Source of the DNA: an uncultured Clostridia bacterium
Lineage (GTDB): Bacteria; Bacillota; Clostridia; Oscillospirales; CAG-382
Reading direction: 5' to 3'
DNA: 6,683 nt
Assembly: GCA_905235695.1 (NCBI GenBank)
Contig: CAJOMW010000055.1
Span: 1 to 6,683 of the forward strand
The first letter of the stretch is position 1. Each line of letters begins with the position of its first letter. Shown piece after piece: positions 6,174 through 6,683 of the stretch. The position numbers and the translations under genes were made by a program. Under the pieces are notes generated by a model that worked only from the letters and a program-made list of their open reading frames with translations, was not told the origin of the DNA and ran no database searches.

Positions 6174-6219
6174 TGCGTCTGCTCCTTCCTTATAAAACCT
6201 ATATGTTTGGTATGTATTA

Positions 6220-6248
6220 AGTATAGCACACCGTCATCGTTTTGTCAA
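6220..6248 (-). promoter_or_regulatory. Strong SigA promoter for the metY leader
   Basis: On the - strand a perfect -35 TTGACA (6248-6243) is followed by a 17-base spacer and TATACT (6225-6220), a five-of-six -10. The spacer ends in TGC, giving an extended -10 (TGn). Upstream, A-rich tracts between about 6250 and 6300 look like an UP element. The predicted start is an A near 6213. A promoter this close to consensus fits control downstream of initiation, as in attenuation. Confidence 0.85.
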
Positions 6249-6375
6249 TACTTTTTTTGAATATTTTTTATTTTCTGTAATTTTGTTTTATTTTGCATAA
6301 TTATTCCATATATTTAAGATAAACATGCATGATATTTGTGCGATTTCACACTAAAACAGTTTTTCGGCAAGCAGA
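6249..6375. other. AT-rich spacer between the apgM-like gene and the metY promoter
   Basis: This stretch contains long A/T runs and no coding frame with a ribosome binding site. Its part nearest the metY promoter probably acts as an A-tract UP element. Nothing else is supported. Confidence 0.5.
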
Positions 6376-6407
6376 GGCACCGGAATCGCACCGGTGCCAC
6401 AATTTTT
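6376..6407 (+). terminator. GC-rich hairpin with T tract, oriented against the neighbouring genes
   Basis: GGCACCGG (6376-6383) and CCGGTGCC (6391-6398) form a perfect 8-bp stem around a 7-base loop. In the + direction ACAATTTTTTT follows, a textbook intrinsic terminator, yet no + strand gene leads into it. In the - direction it lies 14 bases after the stop codon of the apgM-like gene but is followed by TCTGCCGAAAAAC, without a U tract. It may still end or protect the 3' end of that transcript, or block antisense transcription. Confidence 0.6.
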
Positions 6408-6412
6408 TTCTT

Positions 6413-6683
6413 TTATCTCAGGAAATTCTCCATTATATGATGTCCCTTGGAATAGTTAACGGTGCTGACGTAAGAGACGTCGTCCACTCCAAAGAACTCG
6501 TCGTAAGAAGCCGCATCGGACTCAACTTCCCTTGAGCTTGAGTACATAATATATGGCACTGCGTCGAGCGTATGCGTGCGCAGGGCGATAGGCGTCGGGT
6601 GGTCGGGCAGAATGAGGAATCTGTAATCCTCGCCCATAGCCTTGAGGCTGTCCTCGATATAAGCTATGATCTTTTCGTCTATA
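6413..6683 (-). CDS. apgM: ApgM-like cofactor-independent phosphoglycerate mutase / proposed homoserine kinase, C-terminal part
   Basis: Only the last 89 codons are present; the frame is open to the window edge and the start lies outside. The segment GEDYRFLILPDHPTPIALRT and the following VPYIMYSSS match the C-terminal end of the archaeal-type cofactor-independent phosphoglycerate mutase family (alkaline-phosphatase superfamily), in which the DHPTP region carries metal-binding Asp and His residues. These enzymes interconvert 3- and 2-phosphoglycerate. A bacterial subgroup has been named proposed homoserine kinase because of its clustering with threonine genes. Lying upstream of metY, which uses a homoserine ester, makes the homoserine role attractive, but the visible part cannot decide. 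It ends in TAA (6415-6413). Confidence 0.82.
   Translation of the reverse strand, partial: IDEKIIAYIEDSLKAMGEDYRFLILPDHPTPIALRTHTLDAVPYIMYSSSREVESDAASYDEFFGVDDVSYVSTVNYSKGHHIMENFLR

Larger units (their letters stand above)
5812..6213 (-). promoter_or_regulatory. Long 5' leader of metY
   Basis: Between the predicted transcription start (near 6213) and the metY ATG lie about 400 bases. In order they hold the Met/Cys leader peptide (6173-6060), a terminator-like hairpin (6043-6019 plus tail), and about 195 bases containing a possible 17-codon ORF. No second convincing promoter was seen between the hairpin and metY, so metY expression probably depends on reading through the hairpin. I looked for S-box (GATGAAGCC-type) and T-box (GGGTGGNACCGCG-type) core sequences and saw neither. 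Confidence 0.6.

Noticed and set aside
5812..6213. SAM riboswitch or T-box in the metY leader
   Set aside because: Expected because metY is often controlled this way, but I could not find the conserved core sequences of either. A covariance-model search (Rfam S-box and T-box models) would settle it.
6005..6220. 71-codon + strand frame opposite the metY leader
   Set aside because: No Shine-Dalgarno or promoter and no family resemblance; it is antisense to the leader peptide and terminator, whose signals explain this DNA better.

Overview
The window looks like chromosomal DNA of an anaerobic Bacillota (Clostridia-like) bacterium. The basis is a HydE-type [FeFe]-hydrogenase maturase, a short-form quinolinate synthase, a Clostridia-style MnmA with a CCSLEDVEDAR segment, purine-rich AGGAGG-type ribosome binding sites, and AT-rich intergenic stretches around genes of moderate GC content. 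No mobile element, tRNA, rRNA or CRISPR array is visible.

Layout. On the + strand, a flavodoxin-fold NAD(P)H oxidoreductase (120-683) comes first. A near-consensus promoter (724-752) then drives a tight four-gene unit: a small HD-domain protein (786-1358), hydE (1345-2403), nadA (2428-3339) and mnmA (3344-4417). HydE, NadA and probably this MnmA are Fe-S enzymes. A GC-rich hairpin (4446-4469) separates this unit from the convergent metY gene (O-acetylhomoserine sulfhydrylase, - strand, 4516-5811). At the right edge, also on the - strand, lies the C-terminal part of an ApgM-like phosphoglycerate mutase, a subgroup also proposed to act as homoserine kinase.

The most interesting part is the roughly 600-base stretch between metY and that partial gene (5812-6412). 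On the - strand it holds a very strong promoter (TTGACA, 17 bases, TATACT with an extended -10). About 40 bases later there is a well-placed Shine-Dalgarno and an unannotated 37-codon ORF whose codons 8-17 read MQMMCMCMMC. An intrinsic-terminator-like hairpin follows 16 bases after its stop codon, then about 200 more bases, then metY. The leader can be drawn as alternative pairings: control codons with segment 2, segment 2 with segment 3, segment 3 with segment 4. This is the classic design of ribosome-mediated transcription attenuation, here with Met and Cys as the control codons in front of a sulfur-assimilation and methionine-biosynthesis gene. I saw no S-box or T-box signature. The RNA model comes from hand pairing only and is untested.
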